Assembly: GCF_041080795.1 (NCBI RefSeq)
Contig: NZ_CP129674.1
Location: 558,001 to 622,000, forward strand
Direction of reading: 5' to 3'
Length of the DNA stretch: 64,000 nt
DNA from: Bifidobacterium sp. WK041_4_12
Lineage (GTDB): Bacteria > Actinomycetota > Actinomycetes > Actinomycetales > Bifidobacteriaceae
The position numbers and the translations under genes are program-made. The notes beneath the pieces are model-generated. The model did not search any database, was not told where the DNA came from, and saw only the letters and a program-made list of their open reading frames with translations. This document shows positions 44,073-53,689 of this stretch, one piece after another (the first letter of the stretch is position 1; the number at the start of each line of letters is the position of its first letter).

Positions 44073-44783
44073 ATGACTCGCATACTGATTGTGGAGGATG
44101 AGGAATCGTACAGAGAGCCTCTGGTATATCAGCTGAATAGGGAAGGATATGACGTTTCCTCAGCCGCGACAGGCGAGGAAGGCCTTGACATATTCACCAA
44201 GGGCGGTGTCGATTTGGTGCTGCTCGACCTGATGCTCCCAGGCTTGGACGGCATAGCCTTGTGCAGGCGGATACGCGAGCAGTCGCGCGTTCCCGTCATC
44301 ATGTTGACGGCAAAAAGTTCGGAAATCGACAAGGTCGTCGGGCTTGAAATCGGGGCAGATGACTATGTCACCAAGCCTTACTCCTTCCGTGAGCTGCTGG
44401 CGAGGATCCGTGCCGTGCTTCGGCGCAACCAGAGCGACCAGGCTCCAGAGCGGGGGAATTCGGTTCATGCAGACATGCCTTTGACCTGCGGTGAGGTTTC
44501 CATGCAGGTTGGGGAGCATGCAGTGCAGGTTCGAGGCAGTGACGTGTTCTTTCCGCTCAAGGAATTCGAACTTCTCGAATATCTCTTGCAGAACAAGGGC
44601 AGGGTGATGACCCGTCATCAGCTCATCGATCGCATCTGGGGATCGGATTACGTCGGCGATACCAAAACTCTTGACGTGCATGTCAAGCGAGTGCGTTCGA
44701 AGATTGAAAACGATCCAGCCCATCCTAAATATCTGACAACGGTTCGAGGGCTCGGCTATAAAATCGACGAACCGAAAGACTAG
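44073..44783 (+). CDS. Response regulator, RegX3/PhoP-like
   Basis: The 236-residue OmpR-family regulator has a receiver domain (ILIVEDEESYREPL with the acidic pocket, LVLLDLMLPGLDG with the phospho-Asp, and Lys in DDYVTKPYS). The winged helix contains LKEFELLEYLLQNKGRVMTR and TVRGLGYKID. ATG 44073 follows AGGGAAGG. Phosphate starvation is the probable signal, and pstS next to it the likely target. Confidence 0.92.
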   Translation: MTRILIVEDEESYREPLVYQLNREGYDVSSAATGEEGLDIFTKGGVDLVLLDLMLPGLDGIALCRRIREQSRVPVIMLTAKSSEIDKVVGLEIGADDYVTKPYSFRELLARIRAVLRRNQSDQAPERGNSVHADMPLTCGEVSMQVGEHAVQVRGSDVFFPLKEFELLEYLLQNKGRVMTRHQLIDRIWGSDYVGDTKTLDVHVKRVRSKIENDPAHPKYLTTVRGLGYKIDEPKD

Positions 44784-44812
44784 TTCCTCCGAACGTCGAA
44801 AAATCAACACCT

Positions 44813-44834
44813 GTTCATGCTCCGTTAACCTTAT
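44813..44834 (+). promoter_or_regulatory. Possible PHO box upstream of pstS
   Basis: GTTCATGCTCC and GTTAACCTTAT form two adjacent 11-nt direct repeats, the spacing of actinobacterial PhoP/RegX3 boxes. They lie about 160 nt before pstS. A weaker third unit follows. Confidence 0.5.
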
Positions 44835-44994
44835 TCGCTTCACGGTGCCGGATTCACCCAATACGCTTGGAGTTGTCATGAACTTCCATGTGCCATGTTC
44901 ATGATGGGTGTGGTCGGTTCGTTTGAGACCGCCACAATGTATTGAGGAAGGCACCCAGGCGGGCAACCGTCAAGGATGATAGAGGAAAGAATAT

Positions 44995-46125
44995 ATGCGT
45001 AACAATGCGTTGATCCGTTCCGTCGCTGCAATCTCCGGTTTCGCCATGTTGGCAGCCCTTGCAGCTTGCGGTGACAACACAAATGCAACTTCGTCAAGTT
45101 CAGCTTCAACTTCTGCCGCTGCTTCAATCTCTGGTGAATTCGCAGGCGCAGGAGCATCGTCACAGCAGAGTGCCGTTGAAGCATGGATTGCAGGCTTCGC
45201 GGACAAGCAGCCTGATGCAAAGATTTCGTATGACCCATCCGGTTCAGGTGCAGGTGTGAGCACCTTCCTCACCGGTTCAACGGTCTGGGCAGGTTCTGAT
45301 GCCGCAATGACGTCAGACCAGGTTTCCCAGTCAAAGTCAGTATGTGCTTCGGGCACAGCCTTCGATGTACCTGTGTACATTTCTCCAATCGCCATCGTCT
45401 ACAACCTCAAGTCCGCTGGTCTTAACGGCACCAGCAAGCACTTGAAGCTCGATGGTGAGACCATTGCCAAGATCTTCGATGGCAAGATCACCAAGTGGGA
45501 TGATTCCGCAATCGCCAAGATGAACCCAGATGTCAAGCTCCCTGATCTGGCAATAACGGTCGTTCACCGTTCAGACAAGTCTGGCACGACCAAGAACTTC
45601 CTCAGCTACATCAAGGACACCGCCGGTTCGGCATGGTCATATGAGGTTGGTGAGAATTGGCCAAACAACGTCGGTCAGGGTGCCAAGGGCACGTCCGGCG
45701 TCATCACGACAGTCAACCAGGCCGAGGGAACCATCGGCTATGCCGACGCTTCACAGGCTGGCAGCCTGGGCACTGCTGCAGTCAAGGTCGGCAGCGACTA
45801 TGTTCCTTACTCAGCAGAGGCTGCTGCCAAGGTCGTCGATGCTTCTCCCAAGGATGATACGGCAACTCAGGCCAACCGCGTGGTCATCAAGATTGACCAC
45901 AACACCACTGAGTCGGGCGCATATCCGGTCGTGCTGGTTTCGTACGACATTGCATGCCCCGCATACAAGACTGCCAAGAACGGTGAATTTGCAAAGCAGT
46001 GGCTCACCTATGTCGTCAGCAAGGAAGGTCAGAAGACCGCCGCTGACAGTGCAGGAAGCGCCCCAATGTCAGCATCTCTGCGCGCCGATGTCATGAAGTC
46101 GATCAACGCCATCAAGACCAAGTGA
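44995..46125 (+). CDS. pstS: Phosphate ABC transporter substrate-binding lipoprotein
   Basis: The 376-residue lipoprotein has a lipobox ending LAALAAC, so Cys25 is the acylation site. Phosphate contacts are visible in GEFAGAGASSQQSAVEAW, YDPSGSGAGVSTFL and VHRSDKSGTTKNF. It captures Pi outside the membrane for PstCAB. It follows senX3-regX3 and is preceded by a PHO-box candidate. Confidence 0.95.
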   Translation: MRNNALIRSVAAISGFAMLAALAACGDNTNATSSSSASTSAAASISGEFAGAGASSQQSAVEAWIAGFADKQPDAKISYDPSGSGAGVSTFLTGSTVWAGSDAAMTSDQVSQSKSVCASGTAFDVPVYISPIAIVYNLKSAGLNGTSKHLKLDGETIAKIFDGKITKWDDSAIAKMNPDVKLPDLAITVVHRSDKSGTTKNFLSYIKDTAGSAWSYEVGENWPNNVGQGAKGTSGVITTVNQAEGTIGYADASQAGSLGTAAVKVGSDYVPYSAEAAAKVVDASPKDDTATQANRVVIKIDHNTTESGAYPVVLVSYDIACPAYKTAKNGEFAKQWLTYVVSKEGQKTAADSAGSAPMSASLRADVMKSINAIKTK

Positions 46126-46187
46126 ACGACTTCCACAGGTTCTGACCGATTCGTGAGTGCTGATATGGCAGGAGACATGTTGAATAT

Positions 46188-46232
46188 GCAATCCGTTTCG
46201 TGAGTGGCTTTGTCCCTCGCGAGGCGGATTGC
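46188..46232 (+). terminator. Hairpin between pstS and pstC
   Basis: GCAATCCG and CGGATTGC close a 29-nt loop that itself contains the palindrome CCTCGCGAGG. No T-run follows. It may attenuate transcription or stabilise the pstS mRNA, which is often made in excess over pstCAB. Confidence 0.55.
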
Positions 46233-46332
46233 TTGCCGAGAAGGTACGGTTCTTCTGCTGTGTCTGGAAGCATCCCGGTAAGGTTATACAGTGAGACTCA
46301 ATGCGTGAATCGCATACGACGAAGGAGAAGCC

Positions 46333-47286
46333 TTGAGTTCGCAGACAACGGTGACACAGAACACTACATCGGGAAAGTCCGGCGACAGAGTGTTCAAAGG
46401 TCTGGCTTATGGGGCCGGAATCATGATTCTGGTGGCATTGGCCGCCGTGACGTTATTTCTTTTAGTTCGAGCGATGCCTTTGCTGACCGGCAGTCAGAAG
46501 GCCAATGAGGATACCATCGTTTCATTCACAGGTGGGCAGGCGCATAACTTCCTGCAATATGTTGGGCCACTGGTTTTCGGCACGATTCTGATTTCTGCTT
46601 TGGCCCTGCTCCTTGCATTTCCCATTGCTGTCGGCATTGCATTGTTCATATCGCACTATGCATCGCGTAGGCTTTCCACGGTGTTGAGCTATGTCGTCGA
46701 CTTGCTGGCTGCCATTCCATCAGTCATATACGGCTTGTGGGGAGGCATCGTGCTCGTGCCTCATATCACCGGTTTCTGGAGTTTGGTGGCGAAATATCTA
46801 GGTTGGTTTCCACTGTTTCGTGGTCCGGCTGCAAACCCATCTCGCACGGTTGCAACGGTTTCCGTGGTGCTTGCAGTCATGATTCTGCCCATTATCACTT
46901 CCGTCTCCCGTGACATATTCCTTCAGGCTCCTCGCTTGCAGCAAGAGGCGGCTTTGGCCATGGGTGCCACCAAGTGGGAGATGATTAAGCTTGCGGTATT
47001 GCCTTTCGGGCGTTCTGGCCTGATTTCGGCATCCATGCTGGGACTGGGACGCGCACTCGGCGAGACAATGGCTGTGCTGATGATTCTTTCACCTGGAATG
47101 TCCTATTCCTTCAAGCTGCTGCAAGCCTCGCAGAATCAGACCATCGCGGCCAACATCGCGGCGCAGTTCCCTGAGGCGAACGATTTGGGAGTCTCCACGC
47201 TGATTGCGACTGGACTGGTTCTGTTCCTGATCACATTCCTCGTGAACTTCATAGCTCGTAGAATCACTGAGAAAGCGAGAGTATGA
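46333..47286 (+). CDS. pstC: Phosphate ABC transporter permease PstC
   Basis: The 317-residue permease has six membrane segments and the inner-membrane component signature (EEAALAMGATKWEMIKLAVLP, close to the EAA loop). It starts at TTG 46333, 5 nt after AAGGAG. The stop overlaps the pstA start. It pairs with PstA to form the channel. Confidence 0.94.
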   Translation: MSSQTTVTQNTTSGKSGDRVFKGLAYGAGIMILVALAAVTLFLLVRAMPLLTGSQKANEDTIVSFTGGQAHNFLQYVGPLVFGTILISALALLLAFPIAVGIALFISHYASRRLSTVLSYVVDLLAAIPSVIYGLWGGIVLVPHITGFWSLVAKYLGWFPLFRGPAANPSRTVATVSVVLAVMILPIITSVSRDIFLQAPRLQQEAALAMGATKWEMIKLAVLPFGRSGLISASMLGLGRALGETMAVLMILSPGMSYSFKLLQASQNQTIAANIAAQFPEANDLGVSTLIATGLVLFLITFLVNFIARRITEKARV

Positions 47287-48263
47287 TGTCAGATTCACGT
47301 TCAACGATTGACTTCGACAAATTCAAGCCGACCAGATCATTCCTTGCGGCTCGTAAGCGCAAGGATTGGATGATGCGAATACTCATCGTCCTTGCCTTCC
47401 TGATTGCCTTGATTCCGCTGATCTCCGTGCTGTGGACCACGATTTCTGCTGGTGTGGCACGGCTGAATCTGAACTTCCTGAGCTACAACATGTCAGGAGT
47501 GGTCGGTGGGAACGCGACACCCAGCGGTGGTTACGGCGGCATTATTCATGCCATCATCGGCACGCTTCTGGTGACCTTTGGATCGATGGTCATTTCGATT
47601 CCTCTCGGACTGATGTGCGCCGTGTATCTGGTCGAATACTCGCATAACGGTGCATTGGCTCGATCAATCGGTCTGCTGGTCGATGTCATGAGTGGCATTC
47701 CTTCAATCGTTGCGGGCTTGTTTGCCTACGCTCTGTTCAACACCTTGGTGGGTCCGGGAACAGTGAATGGTTTTGTCGGTTCGGTTGCCCTGTCACTGCT
47801 GATGATTCCAACCGTGGTCAAGACTTCCGAGGAAATGCTGAAGATCGTTCCTAACGATCTGCGCGAGGCTGCCTATGCACTGGGCGTTACCAAGCAGAGG
47901 ACGATTACGAAAATCGTGCTCAGAACCGCTCTTCCAGGCATCGTATCCGGCGTGATTCTCGCCATTGCGCGTGTTATCGGCGAAACTGCGCCCCTGCTGA
48001 TTGCAGCGGGCTTTATTTCCACGACGAACCTGAATCTTTTCAGCGGCCGCATGACGACCCTGCCCGTGTATGTCTATCAGGAATATTCGCAAGGTCTGGC
48101 AACATGCTCGGCTGCGGCAATCAAGGCAATACCGCCATGCCTGCCGCAGATTCGCATGGAGCGGGCATGGGCAGCGGCCTTGGTGCTGATCATCATCGTG
48201 CTGCTGCTGAATCTGATTGGTCGTCTGGTAGCCAAGCTGTTTGCAGTAAAGACCGAAAACTAA
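47283..48263 (+). CDS. pstA: Phosphate ABC transporter permease PstA
   Basis: The 326-residue permease has six membrane segments. An EAA loop (REAAYALGVTKQRTITKIVL) and GETAPLLIAAGF are visible. It overlaps pstC by 4 nt, and a second ATG at 47286 is also possible. It lies 57 nt before pstB. Confidence 0.94.
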   Translation: MMSDSRSTIDFDKFKPTRSFLAARKRKDWMMRILIVLAFLIALIPLISVLWTTISAGVARLNLNFLSYNMSGVVGGNATPSGGYGGIIHAIIGTLLVTFGSMVISIPLGLMCAVYLVEYSHNGALARSIGLLVDVMSGIPSIVAGLFAYALFNTLVGPGTVNGFVGSVALSLLMIPTVVKTSEEMLKIVPNDLREAAYALGVTKQRTITKIVLRTALPGIVSGVILAIARVIGETAPLLIAAGFISTTNLNLFSGRMTTLPVYVYQEYSQGLATCSAAAIKAIPPCLPQIRMERAWAAALVLIIIVLLLNLIGRLVAKLFAVKTEN

Positions 48264-48320
48264 AATCGAAGACTGTGTCATCACGGATTCCAGCAGGAAT
48301 CGTGAAGTAAAGGAACGAAT

Positions 48321-49100
48321 ATGGGACAACGCATAGATGTTAATCATCTGAACGTCTACTACGGGAAGTTTCTCGCGGTTGAAGATGTGAACATGGCCAT
48401 AGAGCCAAATAAGGTCACGGCCTTTATCGGCCCTTCGGGTTGTGGCAAGTCAACGGTCTTGCGAACCTTGGATCGCATGCACGAGATCATTCCCGGCGCG
48501 TATGTCAAGGGCGAAGTGCTTCTGGAAGGCCAGAATCTGTATGCGCAGGACATCGATCCTGTAACGGTTCGCCGCGATATTGGCATGGTCTTTCAACGTC
48601 CAAACCCATTCCCGACCATGTCCATTCGTGACAATGTGCTTGCAGGGGTGCGGCTGAACAATCGACATCTCAAGCAGTCTGATGCTGATGAACTCGTAGA
48701 GTGGGCTCTGAGGGGAGCAAATCTCTGGGAGGAAGTCAAGGACCGTCTGGGTAATCCTGGCATTGGCCTTTCCGGTGGACAGCAGCAGCGCCTGTGCATC
48801 GCACGCGCAGTCGCCGTGCATCCGCAGGTCCTGCTCATGGATGAGCCGTGCTCGGCCTTGGATCCTATTTCGACGCTTGCCGTCGAGGATTTGATCAACG
48901 AGCTGAAAAAGGACTACACCATAGTCATCGTGACGCACAACATGCAACAGGCTGCTCGTGTGTCAGATTACACGGCATTCTTCAATCTTCGGGCAGTGGG
49001 GGAGCCGGGTCATCTGGTCGAGATGAACGATACGACCACAATCTTCTCCAATCCTGGCGAAAAGGACACCGAGCGCTACATTTCTGGCCGCTTCGGATGA
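48321..49100 (+). CDS. pstB: Phosphate ABC transporter ATP-binding protein PstB
   Basis: The 259-residue ATPase powers phosphate uptake. Walker A is GPSGCGKST, the PstB-specific MVFQRPNPFP follows, then the signature LSGGQQQRLCIARA and Walker B LLMDEPCSALDP. No phoU follows within the window; the next feature is repeat R6, 13 nt after the stop. Confidence 0.96.
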   Translation: MGQRIDVNHLNVYYGKFLAVEDVNMAIEPNKVTAFIGPSGCGKSTVLRTLDRMHEIIPGAYVKGEVLLEGQNLYAQDIDPVTVRRDIGMVFQRPNPFPTMSIRDNVLAGVRLNNRHLKQSDADELVEWALRGANLWEEVKDRLGNPGIGLSGGQQQRLCIARAVAVHPQVLLMDEPCSALDPISTLAVEDLINELKKDYTIVIVTHNMQQAARVSDYTAFFNLRAVGEPGHLVEMNDTTTIFSNPGEKDTERYISGRFG

Positions 49101-49113
49101 TCCAAGATGTAGT

Positions 49114-49227
49114 GATTGCGAGTTTTGCGGCAATTCTGAAGTATCAAGGCTAAAAATCGTTGAAATGGTGACGAGAAATAGCCAAAAATCGAGCTTATAC
49201 TTCAGAATTGCCGCAAAACTCGCATTC
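49114..49227. repeat. 3'-palindromic element copy R6
   Basis: This is the cleanest copy. Arms of about 30 nt begin GATTGCGAGTTTTGCGGCAA and continue TTCTGAAGTAT, pairing almost perfectly. The spacer repeats AAAAATCG twice in direct orientation. It starts 13 nt after the pstB stop. Between it and 49413 lie hairpins GATGTG/CACATC and a GGCAA/ATTGCC dyad, with no known riboswitch match. Confidence 0.92.
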
Positions 49228-49413
49228 TTCATTTTTGGCAGCGCAAAGGCACCCAAATTTTGGTGCTTGTGTTAATTTCTCTTTACAATTTTTGGCGCGA
49301 AAGTACCGATGTGTGACTTAACGCACATCCTGTCTGATGAGGCAACAATCGCGGGCTATTGCCGGTGATATGCTCTCCTTGTCCAACACATCTATAACTA
49401 GGGAGAAGAGAGT

Positions 49414-50814
49414 ATGGACAAGTTCTTCAAATTGAAGGAGAACGGGACTAGCGTCTCAACAGAAGTGGTTGCAGGTATCACAACCTTCTTCGCAATGGCC
49501 TACATCATCGCTGTGAATCCAGAAGTGCTTTCGAAAACGGGAATGCCTTGGGGGGCAGTCTTTCTCGCAACAATAATCGCATCCATCATCGGTACGCTCG
49601 TCATGGGCTTGGTTGCAAACGTGCCTTACGCTCTGGCTCCAGGAATGGGTCTGAATGCCTTCTTCACCTTCACCGTCGTGAAGGGTCTTGGCTTCACATG
49701 GCAAGAGACCTTGAGCATGGTTTTCGTATGCGGTCTGATTAACATCATCATCACGGCCACCAAGATTCGAAAACTCATCATCAAGTCAATCCCGCCAATG
49801 CTCCAGCACGCCATCGGCGGCGGTATCGGTATCTTCATCGCCTACGTCGGTCTGCTCAACGTCGGCATCATCAAATTCAGCCCGGACAAGACGGCACCGG
49901 CACTCGCCAATCCTGCACTGACCGTATTCAATTCAGGCACGACCATCCTGTTCCTTATCGGTCTTCTGCTCGCCATCTTCTTCTTGGTATTCAAGTTCAA
50001 GGGCCGCCTTTCATTCATCAATAAGGGCGGCTTTGTTATTGCCATCGCACTGACGACCCTCATTGGAATTCCTATGGGCATCACGACGATGAGCGCGGCA
50101 ACAAATCTTGGTGAGTCCTTCAGCGAGCTTCCGCAGACCTTCCTGGCCATCTTCACCCATGCAGGCTTTGGCTCGCTGTTCTCCGATCCAGCAAAGCTGC
50201 CAATCGTCATCATCACCATCTTTGCCTTCTCGCTGTCAGACACCTTCGACACCATCGGCACCTTCGTGGGAACCGGTCGTCGTTCCGGCATCTTCTCGCA
50301 GGCTGACGAGGATGCGCTTGAGAACGGCTCTGGCTTCAGCTCAAAGATGGACAAGGCTCTCTTCGCAGATGCTACGGCAACTTCCATGGGCGCGCTCTTC
50401 GGCACATCCAACACCACGACCTACGTTGAGTCTGCAGCAGGCATCGCAGCCGGTGGCCGTACAGGTCTGACCTCGGTCGTGGTTTCGATCTGCTTCGCAT
50501 TGAGTGCCTTCCTTGCTCCTGTCGTTTCCGCGATTCCTTCTGCGGCCACGGCTCCAGTGCTTGTGCTCGTGGGCTGCATGATGATGAGCTCGTTCCGCGA
50601 AATCAAGTGGGACGACATCACCGAAGCAATTCCTGCCTTCTTCACTTCGGTGTTCATGGCGTTCGCCTACTCGATCTCCTACGGCATCGCAGCGGGCTTC
50701 TTGGTCTACTGCCTCACCATGACCTTCAAGCGCAAGGCCAAGGACGTCAACATCGTCATCTGGGTTGTTGCCCTGCTCTTCGTACTTGATTTCGTACTTC
50801 AGGCAGTGCTCTAA
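49414..50814 (+). CDS. NCS2-family nucleobase permease (AzgA-like)
   Basis: The 466-residue permease has 12-14 membrane segments. NCS2/AzgA motifs are TTFFAMAYIIAVNP at the N terminus, ALAPGMGLNAFFTF and the DTFDTIGTFVG and GTSNTTTYVESAAG blocks. AzgA-type proteins take up adenine, guanine and hypoxanthine by proton symport. No purine riboswitch was found in the leader. A terminator follows. Confidence 0.9.
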   Translation: MDKFFKLKENGTSVSTEVVAGITTFFAMAYIIAVNPEVLSKTGMPWGAVFLATIIASIIGTLVMGLVANVPYALAPGMGLNAFFTFTVVKGLGFTWQETLSMVFVCGLINIIITATKIRKLIIKSIPPMLQHAIGGGIGIFIAYVGLLNVGIIKFSPDKTAPALANPALTVFNSGTTILFLIGLLLAIFFLVFKFKGRLSFINKGGFVIAIALTTLIGIPMGITTMSAATNLGESFSELPQTFLAIFTHAGFGSLFSDPAKLPIVIITIFAFSLSDTFDTIGTFVGTGRRSGIFSQADEDALENGSGFSSKMDKALFADATATSMGALFGTSNTTTYVESAAGIAAGGRTGLTSVVVSICFALSAFLAPVVSAIPSAATAPVLVLVGCMMMSSFREIKWDDITEAIPAFFTSVFMAFAYSISYGIAAGFLVYCLTMTFKRKAKDVNIVIWVVALLFVLDFVLQAVL

Positions 50815-50884
50815 GCCTCCATATCGGCAGCTGGTCTCCACAGCGATTCCAGCTGCTTGAGCTATGAACCAATCCGCTTACCGA

Positions 50885-50937
50885 GTGTGCCCGGTCTTCT
50901 TGAGAAATATGAATAATCTCAAGAAGACCGGGCACAC
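50885..50937 (+). terminator. Strong terminator after the nucleobase permease
   Basis: A perfect 20-bp stem (GTGTGCCCGGTCTTCTTGAG and complement) has a 13-nt loop and is followed by TTGTTATTGGTTTTGG. It lies 70 nt past the stop. The rest of the gap to 51164 (no gene) shows no clear feature. Confidence 0.88.
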
Positions 50938-51164
50938 TTGTTATTGGTTTTGGTTTTGTCTTGGTTTGGTACATTCCCAGGATTGCGATGTTGACAATTC
51001 GATTCTGTGCTCATTCCGCACCGCACTCGAAATAAGCGCTAAACAGGCCTTCTTGCGGCTACCTGGCAGAAGATGTACTTTCCTACTCCCTAGCCGCCTA
51101 TCGTCGTTGATAAGCAGCTAGAGCAACGATTGATTGATTCTCAATCGCATGGATGCAATACGGT

Positions 51165-52199
51165 TTAATACCATCCAGTGGATTGCGAATGAGACCAGGC
51201 ACCGCAAGGGCTGGAATAACGTCCCGCGATGTATCCAAGACCCCAGGTAATCTGCGTTGCAGCGTTGGTGGACCAGTCTGCACCTGCGGATGCCATCTTG
51301 CTGCCCGGCAGCGCCTGAGGAATGCCGTAGGCGCCTGAAGGATTAGCTGCAGTCGTGCTCCAGCCAGACTCGCGGTTCCACAGCTGAACGAGGCAGGTGA
51401 AGTCGCTTTCGCTCCATCCGTGGGCCAGAACCTGAGAATGTGCAATGCTCTGCGCCGTTCCGACTGGGGTTGTGGACGTTGAGGATACAGGAACCGTTGC
51501 AGAGGTGGTGGCAGCAGTCGTAGCCTGAACCGTTCCCGTGCCTATAAGAATGACCTTGTTCACTGGTGCAGTCTTCACATACGATGCGAAGATGTTGCTT
51601 GAAGAGTCCTTGCCGCCGACCTTGGTAATCAGGCTGGTGGTCTCCATGATGCCTACCTGGCCTTCGGTTTCTACCTTGGTCGTGCCAGCAGGAAGGCTGT
51701 CAGTCTTCTCTTCGATGGTGTTGAAGGGAATCTCGCTCTGTGAGGACTGAATCTCGTTATTTGAACGTGAAATCTGAATGACCGTCGATTCCGTGACCTT
51801 GGTGTTCAGGCCTGGCGCAACGGTGTCGTCGGGCTCAAGTGTGATGTCTCCCGCATCGAGCACCGATTTCACGGTGGTGAAGTTGTCGCCAAGAATCAGT
51901 TTTGATTTACCGTTGATGACTACCTTGACGTAGGACGTGCCTGTGGAAGATCCCCCTTGACCTTCGTTGATGGCCTTACGTACTGAGTCTCTGGAAACTT
52001 CAAGGCCTTGCATCTGCGTTGCGGAATAGGACGTGACCTGAGTCTTTGCCTGCGCTTCTGGTTCGCTATAGAATCCTCGTGACACAATGCCCGCGGTGCC
52101 TACCAGAATGAGTGCCGCAGCTCCTGCGAAAAGCCTGGTTCGCTGTCTTTTGGTCAAGACCTTGAACACGGAAATACGTTCTCTTCGGTGGCTTACCAT
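51165..52199 (-). CDS. Secreted G5-domain lytic transglycosylase (Rpf-like layout)
   Basis: The 344-residue protein has a basic N terminus and membrane segment (about 22-42, likely signal anchor). DUF348-like and G5 domains follow (about 75-215; IPFNTIEEKTDSLPAGTTKV). The C-terminal catalytic region contains the Glu of WNRESGWSTTAANPSGAYG, as in SLT/Rpf-type muralytic enzymes. It probably acts on peptidoglycan during growth or division. The 298-nt upstream gap held no match to a c-di-AMP riboswitch. Confidence 0.85.
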   Translation of the reverse strand: MVSHRRERISVFKVLTKRQRTRLFAGAAALILVGTAGIVSRGFYSEPEAQAKTQVTSYSATQMQGLEVSRDSVRKAINEGQGGSSTGTSYVKVVINGKSKLILGDNFTTVKSVLDAGDITLEPDDTVAPGLNTKVTESTVIQISRSNNEIQSSQSEIPFNTIEEKTDSLPAGTTKVETEGQVGIMETTSLITKVGGKDSSSNIFASYVKTAPVNKVILIGTGTVQATTAATTSATVPVSSTSTTPVGTAQSIAHSQVLAHGWSESDFTCLVQLWNRESGWSTTAANPSGAYGIPQALPGSKMASAGADWSTNAATQITWGLGYIAGRYSSPCGAWSHSQSTGWY

Positions 52200-52424
52200 C
52201 GTTCTCCTCTATGTTCGACTACAAATTCTTAAGCTGCGCGTTCCGAATATATTCCATCTCGGATCACAATGCCTTCTCGTCCCGCGCCGGGCGGGTGCAC
52301 CCTTAACGCATACGCGCTGATGCTTACACAATTTCAACATAATAGCGCAGCATGCTTATTTATGCATGTTACAAAGTAAGTTAGTGGACTCCCGACATTG
52401 CACTACAAAGGTGCTCGTCCACAG

Positions 52425-52453
52425 AAAAAGGCACGATATGACCCTCGTGCCTT
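52425..52453 (-). terminator. Intrinsic terminator of trx
   Basis: On the minus strand AAGGCACGA and TCGTGCCTT form a stem followed by TTTTTC. It lies 45 nt past the trx stop. Confidence 0.85.
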
Positions 52454-52497
52454 GTGTGACAACCATCTGCAACAGCAGCATTCCTGCTTCAGTTCTC

Positions 52498-52839
52498 TTA
52501 CTTCTCTGGAGCTGAAACGTCAGCCTTCTTTGCCTGGGCGATCAAGTCGTCCAGATCGGAGGCGCGGAGCGCTCCTGCCTGCTTGAAGATGATCTGACCC
52601 TTTTTCGTCACCATCAGAGTCGGCACGGCCTGAATGTCAGCTGCAGCCGCGAGCTCCTGGTTGGCATCGATATCGACCTTGCCGAAGGTGATGTCAGTAT
52701 TGGATTCAGATGCCTTTTCGAAGATGGGCTCGAACGCCTTGCACGGACGGCACCAGGTTGCCCAGAAATCGACAAAGACAAGATCGTTGTCATTAATGGT
52801 GTGCTCGAAGTTCTGTGAAGTTACTGTCTGTGTTGCCAT
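52498..52839 (-). CDS. Thioredoxin
   Basis: The 113-residue single-domain protein has the redox motif WCRPCK (the usual WCGPC has Gly to Arg) in VDFWATWCRPCKAF, and the cis-Pro loop AVPTLMV. It reduces disulfides, with electrons usually from thioredoxin reductase, which is not in the window. It is a single gene with its own terminator. Confidence 0.9.
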   Translation of the reverse strand: MATQTVTSQNFEHTINDNDLVFVDFWATWCRPCKAFEPIFEKASESNTDITFGKVDIDANQELAAAADIQAVPTLMVTKKGQIIFKQAGALRASDLDDLIAQAKKADVSAPEK

Positions 52840-53014
52840 CGTAATTGCCTTTCATCTGCGGTGTTGCCTCCGCATGCTTAGTGTCATCACTCTAACAAGT
52901 GCGCTGATGTAGCACAATCTAGCTCACCCTCGGCTTATACGCTCTAGGCTCATTGCCATGACCCGACCTTGTCTTGGAAAGGCTTTGGTCATGTGCTGTA
53001 CAGATAATGGGGCT

Positions 53015-53641
53015 ATGCCAGTTTTACATGATGAGATTCCCGACGATGGCGACTTCGACGCCGATCGCAAGCGCGGTGAATTTGACCACATCACGCCTGA
53101 AGACTTTGTCAGCGGGGCCGACAACCCTCCAGGGTGGCTGGGGAGTGCGGACATCGACCGTGCCAGGCATCAGCTGCCGATTGCATATGTAGAGATTGTG
53201 CCGGTTCGTACCAACGAGTTCGGGCAGATCGAGCAGGTTGGTTCGCTGCTGCGCATGTGTGAGGATGGAGCGATAGAGCGCACGCTCATCACCGGCAGAG
53301 TGCTGTTCCATGAGTCGTTACGTGAGGCAATTGCCAGAAACATTGCCAAGGATCTTGGTGAACTTGCCCTGCCAATGATTCCGGTCAGCCTGCAGCCATT
53401 CACCGTTGCAGAATTCTTCCCCACTCCCGGTGTATCGGAATTTTATGACGCACGCCAGCATGCCATTTCGCTGTGCTATGTCATTCCGATTGCAGGGGAT
53501 TGCAAGCCTCGTGACGAGACTCTGGATGTTGAATGGGTTGCTCCGTCCAACGTGGTGCTTGACCAATTCATCAGCCAGATGCCCAATGGCCATGGAAGAA
53601 TCGTGCGGCAGGCGCTCGCATGGGCAGGTTCACAATCATGA
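53015..53641 (+). CDS. DUF4916 / NUDIX-like family protein
   Basis: The 208-residue protein is of an actinobacterial family with a NUDIX-like fold. Family blocks are PPGWLGSADIDRARHQLPI, YVEIVPVR, GRVLFHESLREAI and PFTVAEFFPTPG. The classic NUDIX box (GX5EX7REUXEEXGU) is not intact, so hydrolase activity is doubtful. The start is uncertain: ATG 53015, ATG 52991 with GGAAAGG upstream, or the frame start 52958. Confidence 0.7.
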   Translation: MPVLHDEIPDDGDFDADRKRGEFDHITPEDFVSGADNPPGWLGSADIDRARHQLPIAYVEIVPVRTNEFGQIEQVGSLLRMCEDGAIERTLITGRVLFHESLREAIARNIAKDLGELALPMIPVSLQPFTVAEFFPTPGVSEFYDARQHAISLCYVIPIAGDCKPRDETLDVEWVAPSNVVLDQFISQMPNGHGRIVRQALAWAGSQS

Positions 53642-53689
53642 GATACAACTGAACCATACAGTGGATGGATGTAGACGGGAGTATCACAT

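Noticed and set aside
49228..49413. Purine riboswitch before the nucleobase permease
   Set aside because: Hairpins exist, but the conserved purine-aptamer core was not found.
52200..52497. c-di-AMP (ydaO) riboswitch before the transglycosylase gene
   Set aside because: The minus strand was read for the conserved blocks and none was found. Only the trx terminator and AT-rich promoter-like sequence are present.
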